DNA of 40,291 bases. It comes from Nitrososphaerota archaeon (GTDB taxonomy: Archaea > Iainarchaeota > Iainarchaeia > Iainarchaeales > GCA-2688035). This document shows, piece by piece, positions 39,840-40,291 of this stretch (positions are counted from its first letter, which is position 1; each line of letters opens with the position of its first letter). A program made the position numbers and the translations under genes. The notes beneath the pieces are model-generated. The model saw nothing but the letters and a program-made list of their open reading frames with translations. It was not told where the DNA came from and ran no database searches. Location of the stretch: assembly GCA_017610265.1 (NCBI GenBank), contig JAFCCH010000003.1, positions 1-40,291 on the forward strand, read 5' to 3'.

Positions 39840-40291
39840 ATGCTTCCAGACCTAAGAGAGATAAAAGCAAAGAGGGTAAGCGAAGGACTTACCCAAAGCC
39901 AGCTTGCCCAGCAAAGCGGAGTTTCCCAAAGCCTTATTGCAAAAGTTGAAACAGGAAACATTGAGCCCTCTTACTCCAAGACAAAAAAGTTGTTTGACTG
40001 TTTAAACCAACTTCACGCAGGCAAGGAAAAACAGGCCAATGAATTAATGACAAAACCAGTAATGTTTGTCAAAGCAGAAGAAAACCTGAAAAAGACAATT
40101 AAGGAACTTGAAAAATACGGCCTTAGCCAGCTTCCAGTAATAAGCAATGGCAAGCAGCTTGGAAGCATTAGTGAGAAAAGCATTCTTTTAAAGATTAATA
40201 AAAGCCCTGGAATAGACATTGAAAAAACAAAAGCAGAAGAGGTTATGGAAGAGGCTTTGCCCACAATTCAGCCAAATACCCCTCTTTCAGT
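39840..40291 (+). CDS. XRE-type HTH regulator with CBS domains (3' end outside window)
   Basis: The visible 150 residues begin with an HTH_3 domain (LREIKAKRVSEGLTQSQLA, SGVSQSLIAKVETGNIEPSY) of about 55 residues. A CBS pair starts at VMFVKAEENLKKTIKEL and LPVISNGKQLGSISEKSIL and continues past the window end. HTH-CBS proteins are archaeal regulators whose CBS pair commonly binds adenosyl ligands such as SAM, AMP or ATP. Being divergent from metK, it is a reasonable candidate to control metK in response to SAM or a related adenosyl ligand. That is inference. The start fits a leaderless transcript from the box at 39807. Confidence 0.9.
   Translation, partial: MLPDLREIKAKRVSEGLTQSQLAQQSGVSQSLIAKVETGNIEPSYSKTKKLFDCLNQLHAGKEKQANELMTKPVMFVKAEENLKKTIKELEKYGLSQLPVISNGKQLGSISEKSILLKINKSPGIDIEKTKAEEVMEEALPTIQPNTPLS

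Overview
The window reads as one dense stretch of an archaeal chromosome. The archaeal markers are a diphthine synthase paired with a DUF357 gene, NucS, a four-subunit pyruvate:ferredoxin oxidoreductase in the order gamma-delta-alpha-beta, a PHP-less family X polymerase, and TATA-like boxes about 25-31 bases upstream of start codons that mostly lack a leader. The many short orphan genes, very tight gene spacing and several bacterial-looking enzymes (MetK, CTP synthase) fit a small-genome lineage of the DPANN type, possibly Diapherotrites or a neighbour. That placement is inference; no rRNA or ribosomal protein gene is present to settle it.

Layout. 1-8.7 kb: a 5'-truncated Lys/Pro-rich protein, GTP-dependent PEP carboxykinase, a class I/II aminotransferase, PRPP synthetase, a small basic protein, enolase, a CNNM/CorC-type membrane protein and another basic protein. 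8.7-16.2 kb: NucS and MazG (genome and nucleotide-pool quality), a one-helix membrane protein, an agmatinase-type ureohydrolase, a secreted SGNH-hydrolase/beta-propeller lipoprotein, and a coupled pair of metallopeptidases (M24 and an enlarged M29), then a 54-residue small protein. 16.2-21.6 kb: a DHH phosphoesterase, PolX and a zinc-finger protein, an EamA transporter, a DUF6390 protein facing a HypC chaperone, a nitroreductase and a basic protein. 21.6-26.8 kb: porGDAB, acylphosphatase, a membrane-anchored Ig-like protein, DUF357, Dph5 and a basic protein. 26.8-31.4 kb: a sugar kinase/glucosamine-6-phosphate deaminase fusion, divergent from a PIG-L deacetylase and an overlapping GT4 glycosyltransferase, followed by an (alpha/alpha)6 glycosidase. 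31.5-40.3 kb: a membrane protein, tRNA-Pro(CGG), a secreted Gln-rich coiled-coil protein, CTP synthase, a basic protein, a Trm112-like protein, a frame-disrupted TraB gene, an OB-fold tRNA-binding protein, a PHP phosphoesterase, a YbaK-like domain protein, bacterial-type MetK and a divergent XRE-CBS regulator cut by the window end.

How the genes fit together. PFOR, PEP carboxykinase and enolase point to interconversion of C2/C3/C4 acids with gluconeogenic sugars, with reduced ferredoxin perhaps going to a hydrogenase suggested only by HypC. The deacetylase and the kinase-deaminase fusion would convert an N-acetylglucosamine derivative into fructose-6-phosphate. This is the most interesting functional proposal here, and it competes with a role in glycan or glycolipid synthesis for the deacetylase and glycosyltransferase.

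No IS element, CRISPR array, rRNA or phage gene was seen. All ten convergent gene ends lie within 20 bases of each other or overlap. No stretch over 300 bases lacks a gene once two small genes (16002-16166 and 35620-35790) are counted.
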